A stretch of 64,000 bases of DNA from JACCTH01 sp963761985 (lineage in GTDB: Bacteria; Actinomycetota; Acidimicrobiia; Spongiisociales; ZC4RG35). Made by a program: the position numbers and the translations under genes. Below, piece after piece: positions 33,894 through 42,780 of the stretch (its first letter is position 1; each line of letters opens with the position of its first letter). The notes under the pieces were generated by a model. That model was not told where the DNA came from. It worked only from the letters and a program-made list of their open reading frames with translations, and made no database searches. The DNA lies in NCBI GenBank assembly GCA_963761985.1, contig CAVXIT010000007.1, positions 67,908 through 131,907 on the forward strand. Direction: 5' to 3'.

Positions 33894-34546
33894 AGAATCC
33901 GACTGTTCTCGTTGTCGACGACGCGCCTATTTTTCAGGCGGGTTTGGCGGCTGCCCTCAAAGTGGAGGGCTTCGACGTCGTCGCGATTGCCTCCGATGCC
34001 CTCACTGCAATTGCTGAAGCCCGCCGTCATCGCCCGGCTCTGGTGGTTCTGGACGTGTTGATGCCGGGGATCTCGGGTCTCGATGTCGTCGACAAGATCA
34101 CCGACGCCTCGCCTGGAACCAAGGTTGTGCTGCTGACGTCGAGCGACTCCGAGGAAGACTTGCTCACGGCGATCAAGGCAGGTGCTTCGGGCTACATCAT
34201 CAAAGACACGCCATTCCCCAAGCTGGTGGCGGCGATGAATGAAGTAGTCAAAGGGGGAGCCGTAGTGTCGCCCAAGCTTGCGGCCCGGCTCTTCGATGTG
34301 GTCGCCCATCTGCTGCGCAACCGAGATCTCAATGCCACCCGCCGGCCCTCTCTCACGGGGCGCGAGGTGGAGATCCTGCAGTGGATCGCCGATGGTCGAA
34401 CCTCGCGCGAGATAGGCGAACAGCTCTACATCTCCGAGAACACCGTCAAGAACCACGTCCGCAACATCTTGGACAAGCTGGGGATGCAGTCCCGGCACGA
34501 AGCGGTCCGCTACGCCGAACACGCGGGACTTCTGAATCGCCGATAA
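33890..34546 (+). CDS. NarL/LuxR-family response regulator
   Basis: A 218-residue two-domain regulator. The receiver domain has LVVDDAPIF, the phosphoacceptor in LVVLDVLMPG, VVLLTSSD and GYIIKD. The C-terminal HTH is TGREVEILQWIADG followed by ISENTVKNHVRNILDKLG. The start is GTG at 33890, overlapping hpf. No histidine kinase gene is adjacent; the one at 57.6 kb is far away. The gene sits between hpf and secA, which are neighbours in mycobacteria, so it may be a lineage-specific insertion. Targets unknown. Confidence 0.9.
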   Translation: MKNPTVLVVDDAPIFQAGLAAALKVEGFDVVAIASDALTAIAEARRHRPALVVLDVLMPGISGLDVVDKITDASPGTKVVLLTSSDSEEDLLTAIKAGASGYIIKDTPFPKLVAAMNEVVKGGAVVSPKLAARLFDVVAHLLRNRDLNATRRPSLTGREVEILQWIADGRTSREIGEQLYISENTVKNHVRNILDKLGMQSRHEAVRYAEHAGLLNRR

Positions 34547-34552
34547 CGATTC

Positions 34553-34620
34553 AGGACGTCAGACGTCAGACGTCAGACTGGGATCCCATCTGAAGTCTGA
34601 AATCTGATGTCTGATGTCTA
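34553..34620. repeat. TCTGATGTC-type repeat with inverted arms, copy 2
   Basis: Left arm is three tandem GACGTCA units (GACGTCAGACGTCAGACG), then TGGGATCCCA at the centre, then a right arm ATCTGAAGTCTGAAATCTG with TGATGTCTGATGTCT. The right arm is an imperfect reverse complement of the left, so a long hairpin can form. It fills most of the space between the regulator gene and secA. The same words occur at 8155-8186. Confidence 0.75.
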
Positions 34621-34651
34621 GTCCTGTCACCCCCGATACCATTCCGCCTGA

Positions 34652-37246
34652 ATGTCCATTTTTTCCAAGCTGCTTAAGGCTGGTGAAGGCAAGACCCTGC
34701 GCGAATTCGAGCGCCTCGTCGTCGAGGTCAATGCCCTGGAACCGGCCGTCTCAGCGCTGGATGACGCTCAACTAGCCAACCAGACCGTCGAGTTCCGGCG
34801 CCGGCTCGACGCCGGAGAGCCGCTCGATGACCTGGCCGTCGAGGCCTTCGCCACGGTCCGGGAGGCTGCTCAACGAGTCATCGGGGAGCGTCACTTCGAC
34901 GTGCAGGTGATCGGCGCTTTGGCACTCCATCGGGGGATGGTGGCCGAGATGAAGACCGGCGAGGGCAAAACCCTGGTTTCGTCGATGCCCGCCTATCTCA
35001 ACGCCCTCCCCGGCACCGGCGTGCACATCGTCACCGTGAACGACTACTTGGCCTCCCGCGACGCCGACTGGATGGGCGCCATCCATCGTTTCTTGGGGCT
35101 CAACGTCGGGCTCATCCAAACCGGTATGGAACCCGCGAAGCGAAGTCCGGCCTACGCCGCCGACATCACCTATGGAACCAACAACGAGTTCGGGTTCGAC
35201 TATCTCCGCGACAACATGGCGATGCGGGCGGGCGACCGTGTCCAGCGCGGCCACATTTATGCGATCGTCGATGAGGTCGACTCGATCCTGATCGACGAAG
35301 CCCGCACCCCGTTGATCATTAGCGGCCGGCTGTCGGATGCGGCCAAGTGGTATCGAGATTTCGCTCGAATTGCCAACCGATTGCGACGCGATGAGCACTA
35401 CGAAGTCGATGAAGCCAAGCGACAGGTAATGACCACCGAGGAAGGCGTCGGATTCGTCGAAGAGATTCTCGGAGTCGAAAACCTCTATGACCACGCTGCG
35501 GTCGACTTCGTCCACCATCTCGAGTCATCGCTGCGAGCCAAGGAGCTCTACCAGCGGGACGTGGAATATCTCGTTGACCAGGGCGAAGTCAAGATCGTTG
35601 ACGAATTCACCGGACGCGTACTCGAAGGTCGTCGTTATTCAGAAGGGCTTCACCAGGCCATCGAGGCGAAAGAAGGGGTGAAGATCAAAGAAGAGAATCA
35701 GACCCTCGCCACGATCACTCTGCAGAACTACTTCCGGCTCTACCAGAAGCTGGCCGGGATGACCGGAACCGCCGAAACCGAAGCGGCCGAGCTAGCGCAG
35801 ATTTATGGGCTCGAAGTGCTGGTCATCCCGCCCAACCGGACGGTGGCGCGAGCCGACCAACCCGACCTGGTCTTCAAGTCAGAGGATGCCAAGTTCCAAG
35901 CAGTCATCGACGACGTCGTTGCCCGACACGAGGCGCTACAGCCGATCCTGCTCGGCACCGTTTCCATCGAAAAGTCCGAGCGCCTGTCGAAGATGCTGCA
36001 CAAACGAGGAGTCGAGCACGAAGTTCTCAACGCCAAGAATCACGCACGTGAAGCTGAGATCATCGCTCAAGCTGGACGCCCGGGCGCGGTGACCGTGGCC
36101 ACCAACATGGCTGGTCGGGGAGTCGACATCAGGCTGGGCGGGAATCCGGAAGGTCTGGCGCGCCTCGAGCTGAAGCGCCAACAGGTGCCTGAGGAGGAGT
36201 TCGAGGCCAAGCTGGCCGAAACCACCGCTCGTTTTGCCGCCGAGATCGCTCCGATCAAAGAAAAGGTCATCGAAAGCGGTGGGCTTTACGTCGTGGGGAC
36301 CGAGCGCCACGAGTCGCGCCGGATCGACAATCAGCTGCGTGGTCGCTCCGGCCGCCAGGGCGACCCCGGCGAATCCCGGTTCTACCTCTCGCTCGGAGAC
36401 GACCTGATGCGCCGCTTCTCCGGTGATCGAGTCTCGTCGCTGATGGATCGGATGAAGATTCCCGACGACGTACCCATCGAGGCCGGCATGGTGACCAAGG
36501 CCATTGAACGCGCCCAGAAGACGGTTGAGGCACAGAACTTCGAGCTCCGTAAGAACGTCCTCAAATTCGACGAGGTGATGAACAAGCAGAGGGAAGTCAT
36601 CTACGACTGGCGCGTGGATTTGCTCGAGGAGACAGGTGAGGACCTGGTCGGGGAATGGATCGAAGTCGTGGTGGCCGACACCGTGGAGACCGTCTTTCCG
36701 CCCGAGCTCGCTCCCTCCGAATGGGATTGGGAGCTGCTCAACAAGGAGCTAACGCAGATCTATCCGTCGACGCTCAAAGAGGCGGGACCGGGAGGATCGT
36801 CGCTCGAGGATGTCATCGACGCCGCCGTCGAAGAGGCGAACGCCGCGTATGAAGCGAAGAGCAAGGAATTGGGACTCGAGAACATGCGACAGGTCGAGCG
36901 CCAGGTGATCCTGTCGGTGATCGACAACAAGTGGCGCGAGCATCTATCCGAGATGGACTACCTGCGAGCTGGAATCGGCCTCCGCGCCATGGGCCAACGC
37001 GATCCGCTGGTCGAATATCAGCGCGAGGGCTACACGATGTTCAGCGAACTGGTCGAATCGGTGAAGCGTGACACCGTTCGCTATTTGTTCCACGTCCAAT
37101 TGGCGGAGCCCGCCGCCCCGGCTGCTCCGAAAGTGGTCAACGATGATCAGTCAAAGTCGACTCGAAGCAGCGGCGCCGTAGGCCGCAACGATCCGTGCCC
37201 ATGTGGGAGCGGCAAGAAGTACAAGCGCTGCCACGGTGCGGCGTAA
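34652..37246 (+). CDS. secA: preprotein translocase ATPase SecA
   Basis: An 864-residue SecA. Nucleotide-binding fold 1 has MKTGEGKTLVSSMPAYLNAL and DEVDSILIDEARTPL; the preprotein cross-linking and NBF2 parts follow (GMTGTAETEAAELAQIY, ATNMAGRGVDI, RGRSGRQGDPGESRFYLSL); the helical scaffold/wing has IDNKWREHLSEMDYLRAGI; the C-terminus carries the zinc SEC-C motif CPCGSGKKYKRCHG. It drives Sec-dependent export. Length is normal for the actinobacterial SecA1 form. A repeat-filled 105-base gap separates it from the regulator; prfB follows after 21 bases. Confidence 0.97.
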   Translation: MSIFSKLLKAGEGKTLREFERLVVEVNALEPAVSALDDAQLANQTVEFRRRLDAGEPLDDLAVEAFATVREAAQRVIGERHFDVQVIGALALHRGMVAEMKTGEGKTLVSSMPAYLNALPGTGVHIVTVNDYLASRDADWMGAIHRFLGLNVGLIQTGMEPAKRSPAYAADITYGTNNEFGFDYLRDNMAMRAGDRVQRGHIYAIVDEVDSILIDEARTPLIISGRLSDAAKWYRDFARIANRLRRDEHYEVDEAKRQVMTTEEGVGFVEEILGVENLYDHAAVDFVHHLESSLRAKELYQRDVEYLVDQGEVKIVDEFTGRVLEGRRYSEGLHQAIEAKEGVKIKEENQTLATITLQNYFRLYQKLAGMTGTAETEAAELAQIYGLEVLVIPPNRTVARADQPDLVFKSEDAKFQAVIDDVVARHEALQPILLGTVSIEKSERLSKMLHKRGVEHEVLNAKNHAREAEIIAQAGRPGAVTVATNMAGRGVDIRLGGNPEGLARLELKRQQVPEEEFEAKLAETTARFAAEIAPIKEKVIESGGLYVVGTERHESRRIDNQLRGRSGRQGDPGESRFYLSLGDDLMRRFSGDRVSSLMDRMKIPDDVPIEAGMVTKAIERAQKTVEAQNFELRKNVLKFDEVMNKQREVIYDWRVDLLEETGEDLVGEWIEVVVADTVETVFPPELAPSEWDWELLNKELTQIYPSTLKEAGPGGSSLEDVIDAAVEEANAAYEAKSKELGLENMRQVERQVILSVIDNKWREHLSEMDYLRAGIGLRAMGQRDPLVEYQREGYTMFSELVESVKRDTVRYLFHVQLAEPAAPAAPKVVNDDQSKSTRSSGAVGRNDPCPCGSGKKYKRCHGAA

Positions 37247-37267
37247 CCACGTGCTACAAGTTCGCTC

Positions 37268-38405
37268 ATGACCGTAGAGACGACTGAACCGCACGCTTTG
37301 ATCGCCGACATCCGCAACCGCCTGGCTGAGGCCCGGAGGTTTCTTTGACCTTGACCGCAAAGCCACCGAGCTCGCCGAGTTAAAGGAGCAGGCGGCCGAT
37401 CCCGGCCTTTGGAACGACCCCGACCAAGGGCGCCAGGTCACCCAGCGCCTGGCGGCGTTGGAGCGGACCATCGACAGTGTCGCCAAGCTCGAGCGAACTC
37501 TGGATGATTCGGAGGTCCTGCTCGAACTCTCCGAAGAGGCCGCCGATCCTTCCGTGCGGGCGGAGGTTGTAACCGAGCTAGCTGCTCTCTATCGCAGCCT
37601 GGCCGGTCTGGAACGCGAGTCGCTCTACTTCGACGAATACGACGATCACAACGCCATCCTCTCGGTCCACGCCGGCGCCGGCGGCGTTGATGCGCAGGAT
37701 TGGGCGGAGATCCTGGTCCGCATGTACCAGCGCTTTCTTGAGGAGAACCGGTTCTCGGTAATCGTCGAGGAGATCAGTGAAGGGGAGGAGGCGGGCGTGA
37801 AGTCGGTGACCATGACCGTGCGGGGGGAACACGCTTATGGCACGCTCGAGTCCGAAAGGGGGACGCACCGCTTGGTGCGGATCAGTCCTTTCGATTCGAA
37901 CTCCCGGAGGCACACCTCCTTTGCCGGTGTCGATGTGGTGCCCGAACTAGCCGACGAGGAGGGGATGGAGATCGATCCCGATGATCTGCGCATCGATACC
38001 TATCGGTCACAGGGAGCAGGCGGTCAGCATGTGAACAAGACCGACTCCGCCGTGCGGATCACCCACCTCCCCACGGGGATCGTGGTTCAGTGCCAGAACG
38101 AGCGGAGCCAATTGCAAAACCGGACCCGGGCCATGGCGATTCTGAAAGCGCGCCTCCATGAACTCGCGCGTCAGCAACGGATCTCGCAAATCGATGAGAT
38201 TCGCGGTGAGCAAGGAGCAGCAGCGTGGGGACAGCAGATTCGCAGCTATGTCATGCAGCCCTATCAAATGGTCAAAGACCTCCGCACCGATGTCGAAGTC
38301 GGCAACATCTCGGGCGTGCTCGACGGCGATCTCGATGAATTCATCGACGGCTACCTCCGCTGGCGCCGCCTTCAACACGAGGAATTGCGAACCCAGGGTT
38401 CGTAG
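37268..38405 (+). CDS. prfB: peptide chain release factor 2, with programmed +1 frameshift
   Basis: Release factor 2, which ends translation at UGA and UAA. The ATG at 37268 opens 26 codons that end in CTT-TGA (37343-37348). The +1 frame starting with GAC at 37347 continues without a stop through the RF2 body: codon-recognition motif in RISPFDSNSRR (SPF type, as in RF2), peptidyl-tRNA hydrolysis motif GAGGQHVNKTDSA, and an end at 38405. Total about 378 residues. The upstream GGAGG and CTTTGAC signal are those of classic autoregulated prfB genes: low RF2 lets the ribosome slip and read on. Confidence 0.95.
37334..37349 (+). promoter_or_regulatory. prfB programmed +1 frameshift signal
   Basis: Positions 37334-37349 read CGGAGGTTTCTTTGAC. 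It holds an internal Shine-Dalgarno-like GGAGG three bases upstream of the slippery CTT, then the in-frame UGA followed by C, which is a poor stop context. This matches the known RF2 recoding element and joins Leu26 to Asp in the +1 frame. Confidence 0.95.
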
Positions 38406-38515
38406 GTGCGTTGGACGCCTCTAACGGCCCACAGAACGAGCGGAAGTTCGGTTTCGCACTCTGAGACGGTTACCCTGAACCGGCCATTCCGGGCATTCAC
38501 GATGGGTCAGGACCA

Positions 38516-39232
38516 ATGATTCGGCTGCGTGACGTCACCAAGGTTTATGAGGGCGGAGTTGTGGCCGTCCGTGACATCAATCTCGACATTCAAAAAGGCG
38601 CTTTCGTCTTCCTGGTCGGCCCTTCGGGGTCGGGCAAGTCGACGCTGATCCGGCTTTTGCTCCGCCAGGACACGGTGACCCGGGGCACGATCTGGGTCGC
38701 GGGCAAAGACATCACCCAGTTGCCCGCCTGGAAGGTGCCTTTCCTCCGTCGATCAGTTGGCACTGTCTTCCAGGACTTCAAGCTCCTGCCCAATAAGACG
38801 GTGAGTGAGAACGTCGCCTTCGCTCTCGAAGTCCTCGGCAAGCCCCGAGCGGTGATCGGTCCACAGGTCCAGCAAGTGCTCGAACTGGTCGGGCTCAAGG
38901 ACAAGGCCGATCGCTATCCCCGCCAGTTGTCCGGTGGCGAACAGCAGCGGGTCTCGATTGCTCGCGCTTTCGTCAACCGGCCACCGATCCTCCTCTGCGA
39001 TGAGCCCACCGGCAACCTCGACCCGGCGACCTCGGTGGGAATCATGCGTTTGCTCGACCGGATCAATCGCTCGGGGACGACGGTCGCGATGGCGACTCAC
39101 GACCACGCCATCGTCGATGCCATGCAGCGACGGGTGGTGCAGCTGGAGAACGGACGGATCATCCGCGACGAGCAGGCCGGGCGCTACGAAGAGCAGGTCG
39201 CCGAAGTCAGCGACGGGAGTGTCGCCCCGTGA
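38516..39232 (+). CDS. ftsE: cell division ATP-binding protein FtsE
   Basis: A 238-residue ABC ATPase: Walker A VGPSGSGKSTLI, signature LSGGEQQRVSIARA, Walker B ILLCDEPTGNLD and an H-loop in MATHDHAIVD. The opening MIRLRDVTKVYEGG is typical of FtsE. With FtsX it forms a transmembrane machine that activates peptidoglycan hydrolases at the division site. A murein hydrolase-like gene sits directly after ftsX. The stop overlaps the ftsX GTG. Confidence 0.94.
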   Translation: MIRLRDVTKVYEGGVVAVRDINLDIQKGAFVFLVGPSGSGKSTLIRLLLRQDTVTRGTIWVAGKDITQLPAWKVPFLRRSVGTVFQDFKLLPNKTVSENVAFALEVLGKPRAVIGPQVQQVLELVGLKDKADRYPRQLSGGEQQRVSIARAFVNRPPILLCDEPTGNLDPATSVGIMRLLDRINRSGTTVAMATHDHAIVDAMQRRVVQLENGRIIRDEQAGRYEEQVAEVSDGSVAP

Positions 39233-40170
39233 ATCGTTTCGGCTTCCTGGCGCGCGAGGCTTTCATCAACCTGCGTCGCAACCTTTTGGTGGTGATGGGA
39301 GCGGTGCTGGCGGTGTTCATCTCCCTGGCCCTTGCCTTCGGAGCCCTGGTCATCAACCAGATGCTGCGGATCAACACCCTCGCCTGGCAAGACGGAGTGC
39401 ACATCATCGCCTTCCTTCATGACGAAGGTCTGCCCGGGATTCCCACCGGCGCCCATGACGCCCTTGTGGCCGAGGTTGCGAGTTGGGAGGAAGTCCTCAA
39501 CGTCAGCTATACCGACAAGGCCGAGGCTTATGTCGAGTTCCAGCAGATTTTCGCCGACCGTCCCGAGTATTTGGAGAATGTCGATCCGACTGTGTTGCCG
39601 GCGTCGGTGAGGATCGAATTAACGGATCTTGAGCTCTATCGAGATGTCCAGTTCCGGCTGGCGAGCGAAAGCCAATTGATTTTTCGGGTCGCAACCTTCG
39701 GCGAGCAGATCGAACAACTCTCTTCACTTTCGACCGTACTCAATCTGCTCGGACTGGGTCTCGCCCTTGTGCTCGGCGTCTCGGCGGTGATCCTTATCGC
39801 CAACACGATCCGCATGGCCATCTACGCCCGACGCGACGAGGTGGCGATCATGAAATTGGTTGGCGCCTCCAACTGGTTTGTCCGCGTCCCCTTCATCCTC
39901 GAAGGCATGATCGAAGGGCTCATCGGGGCGGGCCTGGCGGTGGCCGCGGTTTGGGTGGCCTTCCGCAATCTTCGGTCCCTGGGTGACTCGATCGAGATCG
40001 TCTCGTTTGCGGTGCCCGACCGGTTCTTCCTCACCTGGTCAATTGTGATTCTTCTCTTTGGAGCGGCAGCAGGAGTGCTGGGCAGCGTGCTGGGGCTCAG
40101 CCGATACCTGAAAGACGACGAGGGGAGCCGGCCGGTCGCGGTCGGTGCGCGGGTCTTAGAGCCGCTGTGA
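39229..40170 (+). CDS. ftsX: cell division protein FtsX
   Basis: A 313-residue four-helix permease-like protein. Helix 1 (LLVVMGAVLAVFISLALAFG) is followed by an extracellular domain with YTDKAEAYVEFQQIF and DVQFRLASES, then three helices (LGLALVLGVSAVILIANTI, LIGAGLAVAAVWVAF, SIVILLFGAAAGVLGSVLG). GTG start overlaps ftsE (GTGA), stop overlaps the M23 gene start, so the three are co-translated. Confidence 0.93.
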   Translation: MNRFGFLAREAFINLRRNLLVVMGAVLAVFISLALAFGALVINQMLRINTLAWQDGVHIIAFLHDEGLPGIPTGAHDALVAEVASWEEVLNVSYTDKAEAYVEFQQIFADRPEYLENVDPTVLPASVRIELTDLELYRDVQFRLASESQLIFRVATFGEQIEQLSSLSTVLNLLGLGLALVLGVSAVILIANTIRMAIYARRDEVAIMKLVGASNWFVRVPFILEGMIEGLIGAGLAVAAVWVAFRNLRSLGDSIEIVSFAVPDRFFLTWSIVILLFGAAAGVLGSVLGLSRYLKDDEGSRPVAVGARVLEPL

Positions 40171-41363
40171 AGTCCGCACGGCTCGCCGTGCTTTTCGTCG
40201 CATTTGCCCTCTTCTTTGGGGCGGCTTCACCTGTGGTGGCGCAAGATCCGGCGGCCGAGCTTCGCGAGGTTCAGAACGAACTCAACCGGGTCGAGCAAGC
40301 GATCCGCGCCGCTCGCACCGAAGCCAGTTCAGTAGGCCAGCAGGTTGTCGCCGCCCAAGCCGCCATGGCTGCTGCACTCGACACCTACAACGCCGCCCAG
40401 GCCCGGGTCGAGGAACTGATTCGCGCGGTCCAACGGACAGCGGCGCAGGTGGTTTCCCTCAAGGGACAGGTGGCGACGCTCGAACGTCTCCTGGCTAAGA
40501 CCGCAGTTGAGCTGTCGAACACCAAGGAACGACTCGAACAGGCCGCAGTCAACCTTTATATGACGGCTAGCGCCGTGCCCGGAGCCGACCTCTTTAGTCG
40601 TGCATCCGTCGCCGAGGCCGCTACGGCTCTGGCCTATTCGTCGGTGCTCTTCGATCAGGACACCGATGTCTTCACTGCGTTCGAGCTACTCCAGCGCGAA
40701 GAGGAAAGGCAACGCACACAGATCGTCGGGATGAAGACTCAAACCGAAGGCGAGCTGGCGCGCCTCGGCGAGGAGCGAGCGAATCTCGAGATTGAGCGCG
40801 ACCTTGCCGCCGCCGCGCTGGCGGAAGCGCAAACGCAAGCCGCCAAGGTGCAGACGCTGCTCGACTCGATCCGCAACCAGATCGCCGCGGCGGAAGAACA
40901 CAAGGACGGTCTCGAAGCCGATGCCGCGGCGCTTGAAGCTGAGATCGACCGACTCGCTACCAAAGAGGGAACTGCGCCCTCGGTCTTGTCGTGGCCGGTC
41001 AACGGCGCGGTGGGCTCGCCGTTCGGCTATCGGGTGCATCCCATTCTCGGAGTGAAAAGGCTTCATACCGGCGTCGACATCAACGCCGCGAGTGGCGCGC
41101 CGATCGTCGCGTCCGGTGCAGGCACCGTGATCCTCGCTCAGACTTATGGGGGTTACGGTCGTGCCGTCGTCATCGACCACGGCGGCGGCTTGACGACTCT
41201 TTACGCCCATCAGTCGCAGATGGCGGTGTCGGTGGGGGAGGAGGTGAGCCGGGGCGAAGTTATTGGTTACGTCGGCTGCAGCGGAAGCTGCACAGGGCCG
41301 CATCTCCATTTCGAGGTTCGGGTGAGTGGCGTTCCGGTCGATCCGCTTGGCTATCTCCGATGA
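40167..41363 (+). CDS. FtsEX-associated M23 murein hydrolase (EnvC/RipC-like)
   Basis: A 398-residue exported protein: signal peptide LAVLFVAFALFFGAASPVVA, then two long coiled-coil stretches (AELREVQNELNRVEQAIRAA and the DGLEADAAALEAEIDRLATK region), then a LytM/M23 domain with GYRVHPILGVKRLHTGVDI (H and D metal ligands), HGGGLTTLYAHQ and GPHLHFEVR. The metal ligands are intact, so it could be an active endopeptidase, unlike E. coli EnvC, which is degenerate. Position after ftsX and the coiled coil point to activation by FtsEX. Confidence 0.88.
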   Translation: MKSARLAVLFVAFALFFGAASPVVAQDPAAELREVQNELNRVEQAIRAARTEASSVGQQVVAAQAAMAAALDTYNAAQARVEELIRAVQRTAAQVVSLKGQVATLERLLAKTAVELSNTKERLEQAAVNLYMTASAVPGADLFSRASVAEAATALAYSSVLFDQDTDVFTAFELLQREEERQRTQIVGMKTQTEGELARLGEERANLEIERDLAAAALAEAQTQAAKVQTLLDSIRNQIAAAEEHKDGLEADAAALEAEIDRLATKEGTAPSVLSWPVNGAVGSPFGYRVHPILGVKRLHTGVDINAASGAPIVASGAGTVILAQTYGGYGRAVVIDHGGGLTTLYAHQSQMAVSVGEEVSRGEVIGYVGCSGSCTGPHLHFEVRVSGVPVDPLGYLR

Positions 41364-41825
41364 AGAACCCCGAAGGCGTCAAGGTCATCGCCTCCAACCG
41401 GCGGGCGCGCCACGACTACGAGATCCTCGATACTTTCGAAGCCGGCCTCGTCCTCATCGGCTCGGAGGTAAAGAGCTTGCGGGAGGGCCAAGGGCAACTC
41501 AAGGACAGCTTCGCCCATATCCGCGACGGCGAGATCTTTTTGGTCGGTTGCTACATCGCTCCCTACGTGTTCTCCACGCGCGGGCGGCCATGAACCGGAG
41601 CGAACCCGGAAGCTTTTGATGCACCGTCGCCAGATCGATCGCCTTGCGTCCGAGCTGGCCGAAAAGGGGCTCACCCTGGTTCCGCTCCGGCTCTACTTCA
41701 AGGAGGGCAAGGCCAAGGTCGAGCTGGGGCTGGCACGGGGAAAGCGCACCATCGACAAGCGAGAGACTGTGAAGAAGCGGGAGCAGGAGCGAGAGATGGA
41801 GCGCGCTCTCCGGCGTCGGCCGTAG
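41360..41825 (+). CDS. smpB: SsrA-binding protein SmpB (one frame break)
   Basis: A 155-residue SmpB. First part: VIASNRRARHDYEILDTFEAG, LIGSEVKSLREGQ, CYIAPYVFST. After a one-base change near 41580-41590 the other frame continues GGHEPERTRKLLMHRRQ, LVPLRLYFKEGKAKVELGLA and a basic tail. SmpB binds tmRNA and brings it to stalled ribosomes. The gene is essential or nearly so in many bacteria, and nothing at the break looks like a recoding signal, so a consensus error is likely. Its partner ssrA is encoded 1 kb downstream. ATGA overlap with the M23 gene. Confidence 0.88.
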
Positions 41826-41835
41826 GTCTTGTCAG

Positions 41836-41849
41836 CGAACAGGTGTTCG
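41836..41849. promoter_or_regulatory. LexA (SOS) box upstream of the radical SAM gene
   Basis: CGAACAGGTGTTCG is a perfect match to the Gram-positive/actinobacterial LexA consensus CGAAC-N4-GTTCG. It lies 14 bases before the GTG start of the radical SAM gene and after the smpB stop. The position would let LexA block transcription. Confidence 0.8.
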
Positions 41850-41863
41850 ACTAAGCTGCAGGA

Positions 41864-42776
41864 GTGGCGGAGTTTCGGTGGAGCCAGCTGGCCACCTCGC
41901 AGGACGGTCTTTTCGAGCGATCACGCCGTGTCGTGGGTCGTGGCGAGTACAAAGGGCTGACCTTTCACGAGATCGAGGCTCGCTCGATCATCAGCAAAGC
42001 CCCTCCCTCGACCCCGTGGTTCGGCTACTCCATCAACGCCTACAGAGGATGCTCCCATGCTTGTGAATTACTGCTTCGCTCGGCCAACCCATGAGTACCT
42101 CGGGTTCAACATGGGCGAGGACTTCGAACGGCAGATTGTTGTCAAAACCAATGCGGTCGAGTTGTGTCGCGCAGAGACCGAGCCTGCGCGCTGGGCGGGT
42201 GATTCAATCGCAATGGGGACGAACACCGATCCGTATCAAGCAGCCGAAGGCAAGTACAAGCTCACGAAGGGGATCATCGAGGTGCTGGCCGACCGTGGCA
42301 ACGGCTTCTCGATCCTCACCAAGTCGCCCCTGGTCCTTCGGGATCTCGACCTGATTTCAGAGGCAGCCAGGACAGCGCAAGTCTCGGTCTCATTCTCAGT
42401 GGCAACTCTCGACGAGGACGTCTGGCGTCGAACCGAGCCCGGTGCACCGCATCCTCGCAAACGACTCGACGCCCTCGCCAAGCTGCGGGAGGCGGGCGTC
42501 AGCGGAGGCATCATGGTGGCTCCGATTCTGCCCGGCATCTCTGACAGTCCAGAGCAGGTGGCCGCAGTGAAGAAAGCGGCGCGGGAGGCTGGCGCTGAGT
42601 GGGTCAACGACGTGAAACTGCACCTCCGCGGTGTTCGCCCACACTTCCTGAAATGGCTGGCCCAGGACAGTCCGAATCTGGTTGCCAATTATGAGGCCAG
42701 TTATCCAGAGCGGCGGCCACGGAGCCCACGAGCCGACGCAGCTTCCCCCGACCAACTTCGGCTCGGCTTCTTGTAA
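41864..42776 (+). CDS. Rv2578c-type radical SAM protein (spore photolyase-like), one frame break
   Basis: About 303 residues. The N-terminal part has GRGEYKGLTFHEIEARSIISK and the start of the cluster motif YRGCSHAC. The other frame continues YCFARPTHEYLGFN. With one extra base removed near 42063 the motif reads CSHACxYC, the radical SAM CxxxCxxC iron-sulfur site. Further features: GTNTDPYQAAE, ILTKSPLVLRD, SVSFSVATLDEDVW and GIMVAPILPGISDS. Members resemble spore photoproduct lyase and are thought to act in DNA repair or RNA/DNA modification; the reaction is not established. The start is GTG at 41864. A LexA box just upstream supports a DNA-damage role. It ends 4 bases from the convergent tmRNA gene. 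Confidence 0.85.
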
Positions 42777-42780
42777 ATCG

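Noticed and set aside
41570..41620. Programmed frameshift in smpB
   Set aside because: No slippery codon, stop or internal ribosome site at the break, unlike prfB; an indel is the simpler explanation.
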